Below, in pieces: positions 23,540-31,864 of a stretch of 64,000 nucleotides of DNA (its first letter is position 1; every line of letters begins with the position of its first letter). Position numbers and translations under genes: made by a program. Location: assembly GCA_905207905.1 (NCBI GenBank), contig CAJLNC010000002.1:10377-74376 (forward strand), written 5' to 3'. This stretch comes from an uncultured Lachnospiraceae bacterium (GTDB lineage: Bacteria; Bacillota_A; Clostridia; Lachnospirales; Lachnospiraceae). The notes beneath the pieces were generated by a model that made no database searches, was not told the DNA's origin, and worked only from the letters and a program-made list of their open reading frames with translations.

Positions 23540-24259
23540 CTACGCAAACGCAGGCAGTACATATTTGGTCAGAATCCCCAGCAGCACCAGATGGGCGGGG
23601 TAGAACCAGTAAAAGAAATACTTCAGGGACAGTCCGCGCTTGCCGTTGTAGAAGTATACAGGGAGGAACGCCGCAGGGGCAGGCAGTTCCCAGGAGATGG
23701 CGGCAGCCCCTCCCAGACACTGGTATAGTTTGGAAAAACGGAGGAGATAGAGGACTTCAATCAAAAATACACCCTTGTAGCTGTAGTCTGTTTTTAACAC
23801 GGTGGCAGCTAACAGCCCTGCGATCATGACCAAAAGCTGGATTACGATCCGGCCCTGGCAGATGGTAATGCCCCACAGAACCAGAAGACCGATGAGAAGG
23901 GTAAAGTAAACATTCTGCTTCCCGGGGTAGAACCAGCTGGGTTTTAAGGCAAAGTCAAAGGGGATTTCAGAAATCAGGGCAAAGAGAAACATGCGGGAGG
24001 CATACTTTTTTACATCCCTTGTGTGAAGAAAACCCTCTACCAAAAGAAAACAGAAGATGGGGAAGGCAAGACGCCCGATATCCCGCATGACAGAATAAAT
24101 ATTATTTAACAGAGCAAGGCTTTCTGTGCTGGTGCGAATATAGGGCTGTCTGGCTAAAGCCCGCACAAAGGTGGCCCCTGCATGGTCAATAAACATGGTG
24201 ATGATAGCAAGGAATTTCAGGGTACTGCCGGAAATGCCAAATTTTTCTTTCCAATTCAT
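23540..24259 (-). CDS. TraX family membrane protein
   Basis: This 239-residue protein has about seven membrane spans and the TraX hallmark segments: STLKFLAIITMFIDHAGATF near the N-terminus, IGRLAFPIFCFLLVEGFLHTRDVKKYASRMFLFALISEIPFDFAL in the middle, and FFYWFYPAHLVLLGIL near the C-terminus. TraX was named for N-acetylation of F-pilin, but chromosomal homologues in Firmicutes have no known substrate; acyltransferase activity is only inferred. No conjugation gene is near. AGGAACTG precedes the ATG at 24259. Confidence 0.88.
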   Translation of the reverse strand: MNWKEKFGISGSTLKFLAIITMFIDHAGATFVRALARQPYIRTSTESLALLNNIYSVMRDIGRLAFPIFCFLLVEGFLHTRDVKKYASRMFLFALISEIPFDFALKPSWFYPGKQNVYFTLLIGLLVLWGITICQGRIVIQLLVMIAGLLAATVLKTDYSYKGVFLIEVLYLLRFSKLYQCLGGAAAISWELPAPAAFLPVYFYNGKRGLSLKYFFYWFYPAHLVLLGILTKYVLPAFA

Positions 24260-24463
24260 AGATACAGTTCCTCCGCAAGTAGGTCTTATTTTTATCTTTG
24301 CACATTATACTATATTTTTAAGGAGCTGTCATTTAAAAAATGAGAAGCAGAAGGATTCTGATTTTTGCTGCCGCTGTTTTATGAGCTTGGAATATCCCAC
24401 CCGTTTTTGGAAACTTTTTTGGAAGATAGGGGAAGGGAAACACTTTTGCGAATATAGAAGAAA

Positions 24464-24520
24464 GAAGAAAACCGCTGTCCGGCAGGGGGATTATTCCCCG
24501 GCCGGACAGCGGTTTTCTTC
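24464..24520 (-). terminator. Strong terminator downstream of htpG
   Basis: Twenty bases at 24464-24483 (GAAGAAAACCGCTGTCCGGC) pair perfectly with 24501-24520, with a further AGGGG/CCCC extension near the loop. On the minus strand the stem ends in GGTTTTCTTC followed by TTTCTTC. It lies in a 394-base gene-free gap between htpG and TraX; the rest of that gap (24,260-24,463 and 24,521-24,653) shows nothing recognisable. Confidence 0.75.
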
Positions 24521-24653
24521 CGTCATGTCTGTGGTATATCCGTATTATGATGGGATTATTTCTGGGCTTTATGAATTTGCCCGCTGCAGATATTCCTGTC
24601 TGCAAAGCTCCTGATTTAGGAACGAATCATCCTGGTTCTTGCCTGTCTGGCGG

Positions 24654-26786
24654 CTATTTGGTCAGCAGCATCATGATCTCGTTGCTGCGGGCAATGAATT
24701 TGGTCATCTCATCGGGAGATAAGGGCTTGTGAGCCAGCATGGCCAGATCGTAAAGCTGGCGGCACATCATGGGAACGTGTTCCCCATCTTTATTCTGGAG
24801 AATGTACTGTACCAACTGGTTGTTAGCATTGAGAACCAGGGTTTCGGAAGAGCCGAACATGGAGGGATCCATGCCGTACATATTGTACATTTTCATCATA
24901 TCCTGCATTCTGCGGCTTTCTTCAGAGAGGATCATCATGGAGGAAATGCCTGCATTTTTCAGTTTTTCTACCTTTACTTCCAGCTTTTCTTTCTCCAGAT
25001 TCTTGCGGAACAGCTCTGTGAGGGTTTCAGCAGTTTCTTTTAACTCTTCTTCGCTGGTTTCCTCTTTGAAGGTGTCGGTTACATCTGCGTCAATGCGTTC
25101 AAATTTTATTTCTTCATTGGTGCGCTCTACATGAGTGATAAAGGCAGTATCGATGTTGTGTTTTAAGATCACTGCGTTTAAGCCTGCGTCCTTGAACATA
25201 TTGATATACTGGCTCTGCTGAATTTCATCGGTGACATAGTGGATAGTTGTCTTGGGCTTTTCCTTTTCTTCCTCAGAAACTTCAGCGGAATCCTCTTTGG
25301 AAGCTTCCGTCTTAGCGGAGGTTTCGTTGCTGTCCTGGGCGGAAACAGTTTCTGCAGGATCTTCTGTGAAGTCTACCGTCTCATCCACACCCTCGGCCTG
25401 ATCTTTCTTCTGCTCCAGCAGCTCCTTCAGAGTGAGATAGCTGTTGTTAATATCCTTATAAAGGATATAATCCATCATCTTGTCGCTGAATTTGGTATCC
25501 TTGATACAGCCGAATTTGATAAAGGGATTGATGTCATCCCAGTATTTTTCATAATTTTCCCGGTCTGTCTTGCACATGCCGGAGAGCTTGTCAGCCACCT
25601 TTTTCGTAATATAGTCAGAAATCTTTTTCACAAAGCCGTCATTCTGCAGAGCGCTTCTGGAAACGTTCAGAGGAAGATCCGGGCAGTCGATGACACCCTT
25701 TAACAACATCAAAAATTCAGGGATCACCTCTTTGATGTTATCTGCAATGAATACCTGGTTATTGTACAGCTTAATGGTGCCCTCAATGGAATCGTACTCC
25801 GTATTGATCTTGGGGAAGTACAGGATGCCCTTGAGGTTAAAGGGATAGTCCATGTTCAGGTGGATCCAGAACAGAGGCTCTTTGTAATCCATAAATACTT
25901 TGCGGTAGAAATCTTTGTATTCCTCCTCTGTACATTCGTTGGGATGCTTGGTCCACAGAGGATGGATATCATTTACCGGAACCGGGCGTTTGTTGATCTT
26001 TACCCGCTCTCTGGCAGGAGAGATCTCCACTACTTCTTTGTTTCCGTTTTCATCTTCCTTTTCTTCTGTTTTGGCATCTTCATGGATGTGCTCAACCACC
26101 ACGTCATCCTCTTTTAATTCGGATTCGTCAATGGTCTCATATTCCTGAGGGGCATTGGCTTTGGAGAGATAAATCTCCACAGGCATGAAGGAACAGTATT
26201 TCTCCAGAACTTCCCGCATCCGATATTCATTGGCAAACTCCAGACGCTCTTCATTCAGATGGAGGGTGATCTCGGTTCCTACAGTGGTCTTTGTGCCGTC
26301 TTCAATGGTGTACTCAGAGCCGCCGTCGCTTTCCCAGTGGACTGCCGCAGCATCCTTCTGATAGGAGAGCGTATCAATCTCAACGGAGTCAGCCACCATG
26401 AAGACAGAGTAAAAGCCCAGACCAAAGTGGCCGATGATCTCGTCTTTGTTGGTTTTATCCTTATATTTCTCCAGGAAAGCGGTAGCGCCGGAAAATGCGA
26501 TCTGGGTAATATATTCTTCCACCTCGTCAGCAGTCATACCAAGACCGGTATCAATAAATTTCAGAGTTTTATCCTCGGGATTGACAATTACCTGGATAGA
26601 ATCCTTGTGATCCTCCGGATAGGAATATTCGCCCATGATCTCCAGCTTATGCAGTTTGGTGATAGCATCGCAGCCGTTGGAAACTACCTCACGGGCGAAA
26701 ATATCGTGGTCAGAATAAAGCCATTTCTTTATAATAGGAAAAATATTTTCACTGTTAATAGAAAGGCTGCCAGTTCTCTTGCTCAT
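24654..26786 (-). CDS. htpG: Molecular chaperone HtpG (Hsp90)
   Basis: HtpG is the bacterial Hsp90, an ATP-dependent dimeric cytoplasmic chaperone. The N-terminal GHKL ATPase has REVVSNGCDAITKL, FIDTGLGMT and IGHFGLGFYSVFM. The 710-residue length exceeds the usual ~630 because of two acidic insertions. One, around residues 220-262, resembles the charged linker of eukaryotic Hsp90 (EDAKTEEKEDENGNKEVVE). The other lies around 465-520, in the middle/C-terminal part (ETVDFTEDPAETVSAQDSNE). The start is the ATG whose first base is 26786, after AAGGAG. A perfect CIRCE element and a TTGACA promoter lie upstream, indicating HrcA control. Confidence 0.95.
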   Translation of the reverse strand: MSKRTGSLSINSENIFPIIKKWLYSDHDIFAREVVSNGCDAITKLHKLEIMGEYSYPEDHKDSIQVIVNPEDKTLKFIDTGLGMTADEVEEYITQIAFSGATAFLEKYKDKTNKDEIIGHFGLGFYSVFMVADSVEIDTLSYQKDAAAVHWESDGGSEYTIEDGTKTTVGTEITLHLNEERLEFANEYRMREVLEKYCSFMPVEIYLSKANAPQEYETIDESELKEDDVVVEHIHEDAKTEEKEDENGNKEVVEISPARERVKINKRPVPVNDIHPLWTKHPNECTEEEYKDFYRKVFMDYKEPLFWIHLNMDYPFNLKGILYFPKINTEYDSIEGTIKLYNNQVFIADNIKEVIPEFLMLLKGVIDCPDLPLNVSRSALQNDGFVKKISDYITKKVADKLSGMCKTDRENYEKYWDDINPFIKFGCIKDTKFSDKMMDYILYKDINNSYLTLKELLEQKKDQAEGVDETVDFTEDPAETVSAQDSNETSAKTEASKEDSAEVSEEEKEKPKTTIHYVTDEIQQSQYINMFKDAGLNAVILKHNIDTAFITHVERTNEEIKFERIDADVTDTFKEETSEEELKETAETLTELFRKNLEKEKLEVKVEKLKNAGISSMMILSEESRRMQDMMKMYNMYGMDPSMFGSSETLVLNANNQLVQYILQNKDGEHVPMMCRQLYDLAMLAHKPLSPDEMTKFIARSNEIMMLLTK

Positions 26787-26868
26787 ATACAACACTCCTT
26801 ATAATAAATATAGTAATTATTTGGTACAAAGTAATGAAAAATCGGGAAAATTCCGTGTTCTGAACCCT

Positions 26869-26897
26869 ATTGTAATCCCGGCATATCGAAATGTCAA
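26869..26897 (-). promoter_or_regulatory. Promoter of htpG
   Basis: On the minus strand TTGACA (26897-26892) and TACAAT (26874-26869) are 17 bases apart, followed by an ~80-base leader. CIRCE sits seven bases upstream of the -35. Confidence 0.65.
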
Positions 26898-26904
26898 GAA
26901 AAAA

Positions 26905-26931
26905 TTAGCACTCAACAAAAAAGAGTGCTAA
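26905..26931. promoter_or_regulatory. CIRCE operator for HrcA
   Basis: TTAGCACTC (26905-26913), nine bases, GAGTGCTAA (26923-26931) is a perfect CIRCE palindrome. HrcA binds it to repress heat-shock genes. It lies just upstream of the htpG -35 rather than over the start point, which is unusual. The rest of the htpG/DUF5721 gap to 27,092 holds only an imperfect stem-loop (27,063-27,099) at the end of the DUF5721 gene. Confidence 0.93.
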
Positions 26932-27092
26932 CAAAAAGGGGGATATAGGATTAGGAATGGATAGCATCCGTGTACAAGGCGGCAGGACAAGGAAAAATTC
27001 GGCTAATCTTAGGGCTTAAAGCGCGCTGCTTTTTGTACACGGCTGCTAGCTGCATGATCATTATATAGATCAGGGCTTTTGACACCCTAATC

Positions 27093-27593
27093 TTATATAG
27101 AAAGAAAAGGGATTTGCCGCTGGCGGAAAAATTTTTCCACCATGGTATCCCAGGCAAAATCCAGGGACTTATCCAGGGTGAAGATGTGCAGGGAGGTTCC
27201 GGTGGTGCCAAATACCTCCTTTCCATTATAATGGATGTTCAGAAACAGACCTGCCACATCATTGACGGCAAGTTGGATCCCGGACTGTTCCAGCAGCTTT
27301 TCTGTATTATAGTCAGCCAGGCGGAAAACCAGTTTGAAATTCAGCGGGGTATGTCTGCCTTTGACCAGTTCATAGAAAAAAGGGCGGATCAGCCGCCAGG
27401 TAAGAACGGAACCGGCGGGAAGAGCAGTTTGATCCTGGGAAAGGCCAAAATAATCTTTGTGAAAACTGCCGTCAATATGGAAGGTGGTAAAGGTGGTGAT
27501 GGAGGCTTCTGAAAGAAGAAACGCGTCAAAGCATTCGGTAGTCAAAAGCCGGGACATAAAATCTTTCACATCTGGAAACTGTAATGAGTGCAA
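27093..27593 (-). CDS. DUF5721-like conserved protein
   Basis: This 166-residue soluble protein begins SLQFPDVKDFMSRLLTTECFDAFLLSEASITTFTTFHIDG and continues RPFFYELVKGRHTPLNFKLVFRLA...AGLFLNIHYNGKEVFGTTGTSL. It resembles a Lachnospiraceae family of unknown function (DUF5721 as I recall it). The start is TTG 27593, six bases after GGAGG; an internal ATG at residue 13 is the alternative. It stands alone between the htpG control region and degV. Confidence 0.7.
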   Translation of the reverse strand: MHSLQFPDVKDFMSRLLTTECFDAFLLSEASITTFTTFHIDGSFHKDYFGLSQDQTALPAGSVLTWRLIRPFFYELVKGRHTPLNFKLVFRLADYNTEKLLEQSGIQLAVNDVAGLFLNIHYNGKEVFGTTGTSLHIFTLDKSLDFAWDTMVEKFFRQRQIPFLSI

Positions 27594-27735
27594 GGGAGAC
27601 CTCCGATCCTGCTGGCATCGAAAAAACTTCTGTGACAGCCCTGTATAGAAAACATCATGAACGCTTTTCTATGGGGATGCAGCAGTAATAGTATCATAAA
27701 ATAGTTAAAAAATATTATAATCTTGTTTTTCCCTC

Positions 27736-27790
27736 TTTTCAAGAAGAAATAGATGTGCTATCATAATGTAGTATTTATTACTACGTTATG
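27736..27790 (+). promoter_or_regulatory. degV promoter with overlapping palindromic operator
   Basis: TTTTCA (27736-27741) and TATCAT (27759-27764) are 17 bases apart. CATAATGTAGTA (27762-27773) and TACTACGTTATG (27779-27790) form an inverted repeat with one mismatch, covering the -10 and the expected start point. A repressor site is likely; the regulator is not identified. Confidence 0.5.
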
Positions 27791-27820
27791 AAATCTGAAT
27801 ATTAAATCCTGGAGGTTATT

Positions 27821-28660
27821 ATGAAATACAGAGTTGTGGTGGATAGTTGCGGTGAACTGACGGAGGAGATGAAGCGGGATGAACATTTTGTTTCTGCTCC
27901 TCTGACTATGCAGTTGGATGAATATGATTTTGTGGATGACGAGAGTTTTGATCAGGCAGACTTTCTGCGAAAGACTGCGGCCAGCCCAAACTGTCCGAAA
28001 TCTGCTTGTCCCTCGCCGGAGTTTTATCAGAAGGCATACGACTGTGGTGCAGAGCATATCTATGCAGTTACGCTATCCGCAGAACTCAGTGGGTCCTATA
28101 ACAGCGCTGAGCTGGGAAAAAATCTGTTTCTGGAGGAGCACCCAGAAGCGAAGATCCATGTGTTTAATTCCCGCTCCGCTTCTGTGGGAGAGACCCTGAT
28201 TGCCCTGAAGATTCGGGAGTGTGAGGAAGCAGGCATGAGCTTCGAAACTGTGGTAGAAACGGTTGAGCGCTTTATTGCAGGAGAGAATACCTGGTTTGTG
28301 TTGGAAACATTGGAGACGCTGCGAAAGAACGGCCGGTTGAGCAACGTGAAGGCTATGGTGGCCAATGTGCTGAAGATCAAACCGGTGATGGTATCCACTC
28401 CGGAAGGAAATATTGCCCAGCTGGATCAGGCCAGAGGAATTAACAAAGCGCTTATCAAGATGGTAAACTATATTGCAGAGACTGCGGAAGATCCGGAAAA
28501 CCGCATTCTGGCTATCGCTCACTGCAACTGTAGGGAGCGGGCCATGATGGTGAGAGATGCGCTGCTGGAAAAGATGAAAGTGAAAGATGTGTTTGTACTG
28601 GATACTGCAGGAATCAGTACGATGTATGCCAATGACGGAGGCGTCATTGTGGCGATCTAA
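27821..28660 (+). CDS. DegV family fatty-acid-binding protein
   Basis: This 279-residue protein has the DegV fold: VVVDSCGELTEEMK at the start, PSPEFYQKAYDCGAEHIYAVTLSAELSGSYNSAELG with the ligand-contacting Ser/Thr motif, VFNSRSASVGETLIALKI, ENTWFVLETLETLRKNGRLS and LKIKPVMVSTPEGNI. DegV (FakB-like) proteins bind a fatty acid and present it to a FakA-type kinase for phosphorylation and phospholipid synthesis. No fakA gene is nearby. CTGGAGG lies before ATG 27821. Expression is probably controlled by the palindrome over its promoter. Confidence 0.88.
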   Translation: MKYRVVVDSCGELTEEMKRDEHFVSAPLTMQLDEYDFVDDESFDQADFLRKTAASPNCPKSACPSPEFYQKAYDCGAEHIYAVTLSAELSGSYNSAELGKNLFLEEHPEAKIHVFNSRSASVGETLIALKIRECEEAGMSFETVVETVERFIAGENTWFVLETLETLRKNGRLSNVKAMVANVLKIKPVMVSTPEGNIAQLDQARGINKALIKMVNYIAETAEDPENRILAIAHCNCRERAMMVRDALLEKMKVKDVFVLDTAGISTMYANDGGVIVAI

Positions 28661-28987
28661 GTTACGGTGCTGCTTTTCAAAGCTGTTGTTTGAGAAAAAA
28701 ATTCCCTGTACATTTCCCACAGTTCCCTTCTGTAAATAATGGATAAACTTGTGAAAGGTGTCGGAAAATGACGAAAATTGGCGGTTTTCACCGAGAATTT
28801 TGGATGCTTTTCCGATGAGAAGTGTGGAAGTTGGCGAATATAACCAATAAAATCTTAAGATTTTCAATGAAAAGCGAAAAATATTCTATGTTTTATTTTG
28901 ACAAGATTGTGTAGAATGTCAATATCAAGAGACGGAACGGACGAGAGTCCGAAGAAAAAGTCCGTACAGAAGGGAGAAAATGATACT
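28661..28987. other. Leader and control region before mglB
   Basis: This 327-base gap contains a perfect TTGACA at 28898-28903 but no convincing -10 at 16-18 bases. A small GGAC-GAGA-GTCC hairpin lies near 28939-28950, in the leader. No catabolite-response element matching the usual consensus was recognised. No gene is seen. Confidence 0.35.
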
Positions 28988-30223
28988 ATGATGAAACGCG
29001 CATTAGCACTGACAATGGCAGCTGTTATGGGTCTTTCTATGACTGCATTTGCTGAAGGAGAGGTAGCCAACAAGGATAAGCCACTGGTATGGTACAACCG
29101 TCAGCCTTCCAACAGCTCCACTGGAGAATTGGATATGGCAGCTTTGAACTTCAATGAAAATACTTACTATGTAGGTTTTGATGCAAACCAGGGTGCAGAA
29201 CTGCAGGGTGTTATGGTTCTGGATTACATCAAAGCACATATCAGCGAGATCGACCGCAACGGCGACGGAACCATCGGTTATGTTCTGGCAATCGGAGATA
29301 TCGGACATAACGATTCCATCGCACGTACAAGAGGCGTTCGTAAAGCTCTTGGAACCGGCGTTGACAAAGATGGCAACATCAACAGTGATCCGGTAGGAAC
29401 CAACACCGATGGATCTGCTACTGCAGTGCAGGATGGTTCTCTGGAAGTTGACGGAACTACTTATGTAGTGCGTGAGCTGGCTTCTCAGGAGATGAAGAAC
29501 TCCGCAGGTGCTACCTGGGATGCAGCTACTGCTGGTAACGCAATCGGAACCTGGTCTTCCTCTTTCGGCGATCAGATTGATGTAGTAGTTTCCAATAATG
29601 ATGGTATGGGAATGTCCATGTTCAACGCATGGTCCAAAGACAACAAGGTTCCCACCTTCGGTTACGATGCAAACAGTGACGCAGTAGCAGCAATCGCAGA
29701 GGGCTACGGCGGAACCATCAGCCAGCATGCAGACGTTCAGGCTTACCTGACTCTTCGTGTTCTGCGTAACGCTCTGGACGGCGTAGATATCGATACTGGT
29801 ATTGGTACTGCAGATGACGCTGGCAACGTTCTTAGCGAAGACGTATATGTATACAACGAAGAGCAGCGTTCCTACTACGCATTGAACGTAGCTGTTACCG
29901 CTGACAACTATCAGGATTTCACAGACTCCACCAAGGTTTACGAGCCTGTATCCAACCAGCTTGATGAGGCAGCTCATCCCGCTAAGAAGGTATGGCTGAA
30001 CATCTACAACGCAGCAGATAACTTCCTGAGCGCTACTTATCAGCCGCTGCTTCAGAACTACGATGACCTGCTGAACCTGGACGTTGAGTACATCGGCGGT
30101 GACGGACAGACTGAGTCCAACATCACTAACCGTCTGGGCAACCCCAGCCAGTATGATGCATTCGCAATCAACATGGTTAAGACCGACAACGCAGCTTCCT
30201 ATACATCTCTGCTTAGTCAGTAA
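28988..30223 (+). CDS. mglB: Galactose/methyl-galactoside ABC transporter substrate-binding protein
   Basis: This 411-residue secreted binding protein delivers galactose or glucose-type sugars to MglA/MglC. A signal peptide (MMKRALALTMAAVMGLSMTAFAEG) is predicted to be cut after AFA. The mature start lacks the lipobox cysteine expected for a Gram-positive binding protein. The mature part shows WYNRQPSNSSTGELD, IDRNGDGTIGYVLAIGDIGHNDSIARTRGVRKAL (a calcium-site-like loop and hinge) and DQIDVVVSNNDGMGMSMFNAW. ATG 28988 or 28991 follows AAGGGAG; an upstream in-frame extension has no ribosome site. It leads mglB-mglA-mglC. Confidence 0.92.
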   Translation: MMKRALALTMAAVMGLSMTAFAEGEVANKDKPLVWYNRQPSNSSTGELDMAALNFNENTYYVGFDANQGAELQGVMVLDYIKAHISEIDRNGDGTIGYVLAIGDIGHNDSIARTRGVRKALGTGVDKDGNINSDPVGTNTDGSATAVQDGSLEVDGTTYVVRELASQEMKNSAGATWDAATAGNAIGTWSSSFGDQIDVVVSNNDGMGMSMFNAWSKDNKVPTFGYDANSDAVAAIAEGYGGTISQHADVQAYLTLRVLRNALDGVDIDTGIGTADDAGNVLSEDVYVYNEEQRSYYALNVAVTADNYQDFTDSTKVYEPVSNQLDEAAHPAKKVWLNIYNAADNFLSATYQPLLQNYDDLLNLDVEYIGGDGQTESNITNRLGNPSQYDAFAINMVKTDNAASYTSLLSQ

Positions 30224-30253
30224 TTATTACAGAAACAATAAAGAGGTACAGAT

Positions 30254-30281
30254 TATTAGGGAGAAGAAATTCTCCCTAATA
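30254..30281 (+). terminator. Intercistronic stem-loop between mglB and mglA
   Basis: TATTAGGGAGAA (30254-30265) and TTCTCCCTAATA (30270-30281) form a perfect 12-base stem closed by a GAAA tetraloop. Only a weak T-run (GTTTGTT) follows. It probably acts as partial terminator or 3' protector that keeps mglB mRNA more abundant than mglAC. Confidence 0.6.
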
Positions 30282-30337
30282 GTTTGTTAAGGGAATCTAG
30301 AGAAAATTATAAATCTACTGATACAGGAGTAAAAATA

Positions 30338-31846
30338 ATGGCAGATAAGAAAAGTGAAAATATCTTATCAATACGCGGAATGTGTAAATCCTTCGGCAGA
30401 AACCGGGTTCTGGATCACATCAATCTGAATGTGAAACGGGGAACGGTTATGGGACTGATGGGTGAGAACGGAGCTGGAAAGTCAACCATGATGAAATGTC
30501 TTTTCGGTACGTACCAGAAAGACGAGGGAACCATCATCCTGGATGGAAAAGAAGTAAGTTTTTCAGGCCCCAAGGATGCGCTGGAGAACGGCATCGCCAT
30601 GGTACACCAGGAGCTGAATCAGTGTCTTGAACGGAATGTAATGGATAATCTGTTTTTGGGCCGTTACCCGTTAAATTCCATGGGCGTAGTTGATGAGGGA
30701 AGAATGAAAAAAGAGGCGTCTGAGCTGTTCCGTAAGCTGGGTATGACCGTAAATCTGACACAGCCTATGCGGAATATGTCGGTATCTCAGCGTCAGATGT
30801 GCGAGATTGCAAAGGCAATTTCCTATAATGCAAAAGTGATTGTTCTGGACGAGCCCACTTCCTCCCTGACGGTACAGGAGGTTGATAAGCTCTTTGAGAT
30901 GATGAGAATGCTGAAGGAGCAGGGAATTGCTCTCATCTACATTTCTCATAAGATGGATGAGATTTTTGAGATCTGCGATGAGATCTCCGTACTTCGTGAC
31001 GGAAACCTGGTTATGACGAAGAGTTCCAAAGAGACGGACATGAATGAGCTGATTGCAGCCATGGTTGGACGTTCTCTGGAAAATCGGTTCCCACCGGTAG
31101 ACAATACTCCGGGAGATGTGATTTTGTCCGTTCAGCATCTGTCCACCAAATTCGAGCCTCATTTGCAGGATATCACCTTTGATGTAAAAGAAGGAGAGAT
31201 CTTCGGACTGTACGGCTTGGTAGGCGCCGGACGTACAGAGCTTTTGGAGACCATCTTCGGTGTTCGTACCAGAGCGGCAGGCCGGGTATATTATAATGGA
31301 CGTCTGATGAACTTTGACAGTGCAAGAGACGCTATGGAGCATGGGTTTGCCATGATCACAGAAGAGCGTAAGGCGAATGGACTGTTTTTAAAGGGGGATC
31401 TGACCTTTAATACCACCATTGCCAATCTGAGTCAGTATATGTCCGGAGTAGCGCTGTCTGATACTAAGATGACAAAGGCAACTGCCAGTGAGATCAAGAT
31501 CATGCATACGAAATGTATGGGACCGGAAGATATGATTACAAGCCTTTCCGGCGGTAATCAGCAGAAAGTCATCTTTGGTAAATGGCTGGAGCGCAGTCCC
31601 AATGTGTTTATGATGGACGAGCCTACCCGAGGCATTGATGTTGGTGCAAAGTATGAGATTTACGAGCTGATCATCCAGATGGCGAAACAGGGAAAGACCA
31701 TCATTGTGGTTTCCTCTGAGATGCCGGAGATCCTGGGAATTACCAACCGGATCGGCGTTATGTCCAACGGACATCTTTCCGGTATTGTAAATACCAAGGA
31801 GACAAATCAGGAAGAACTTTTAAGACTCAGCGCAAAATACCTATAA
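30338..31846 (+). CDS. mglA: Galactose/methyl-galactoside ABC transporter ATP-binding protein
   Basis: This 502-residue protein carries two ABC ATPase domains and powers sugar uptake through MglC. The first domain has Walker A GENGAGKST, the signature MSVSQRQMCEIAKA and Walker B VIVLDEPTSSL. The second has the degenerate P-loop GLVGAGRTE typical of carbohydrate-uptake ATPases, LSGGNQQKVIFGKWL and MMDEPTRGIDVG. ATG 30338 follows CAGGAGTAAAAATA; an upstream in-frame start lies inside the leader. It lies 114 bases after mglB and 18 bases before mglC. Confidence 0.95.
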   Translation: MADKKSENILSIRGMCKSFGRNRVLDHINLNVKRGTVMGLMGENGAGKSTMMKCLFGTYQKDEGTIILDGKEVSFSGPKDALENGIAMVHQELNQCLERNVMDNLFLGRYPLNSMGVVDEGRMKKEASELFRKLGMTVNLTQPMRNMSVSQRQMCEIAKAISYNAKVIVLDEPTSSLTVQEVDKLFEMMRMLKEQGIALIYISHKMDEIFEICDEISVLRDGNLVMTKSSKETDMNELIAAMVGRSLENRFPPVDNTPGDVILSVQHLSTKFEPHLQDITFDVKEGEIFGLYGLVGAGRTELLETIFGVRTRAAGRVYYNGRLMNFDSARDAMEHGFAMITEERKANGLFLKGDLTFNTTIANLSQYMSGVALSDTKMTKATASEIKIMHTKCMGPEDMITSLSGGNQQKVIFGKWLERSPNVFMMDEPTRGIDVGAKYEIYELIIQMAKQGKTIIVVSSEMPEILGITNRIGVMSNGHLSGIVNTKETNQEELLRLSAKYL

Positions 31847-31864
31847 TGAGGGAGAAAGATTATT

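Noticed and set aside
23540..24259. TraX as a sign of a conjugative element
   Set aside because: Chromosomal TraX homologues are common in Firmicutes and no other transfer gene is nearby.
24729..26148. Plus-strand open frames opposite htpG
   Set aside because: They mirror the htpG codons on the other strand and have no ribosome sites or recognisable domains.
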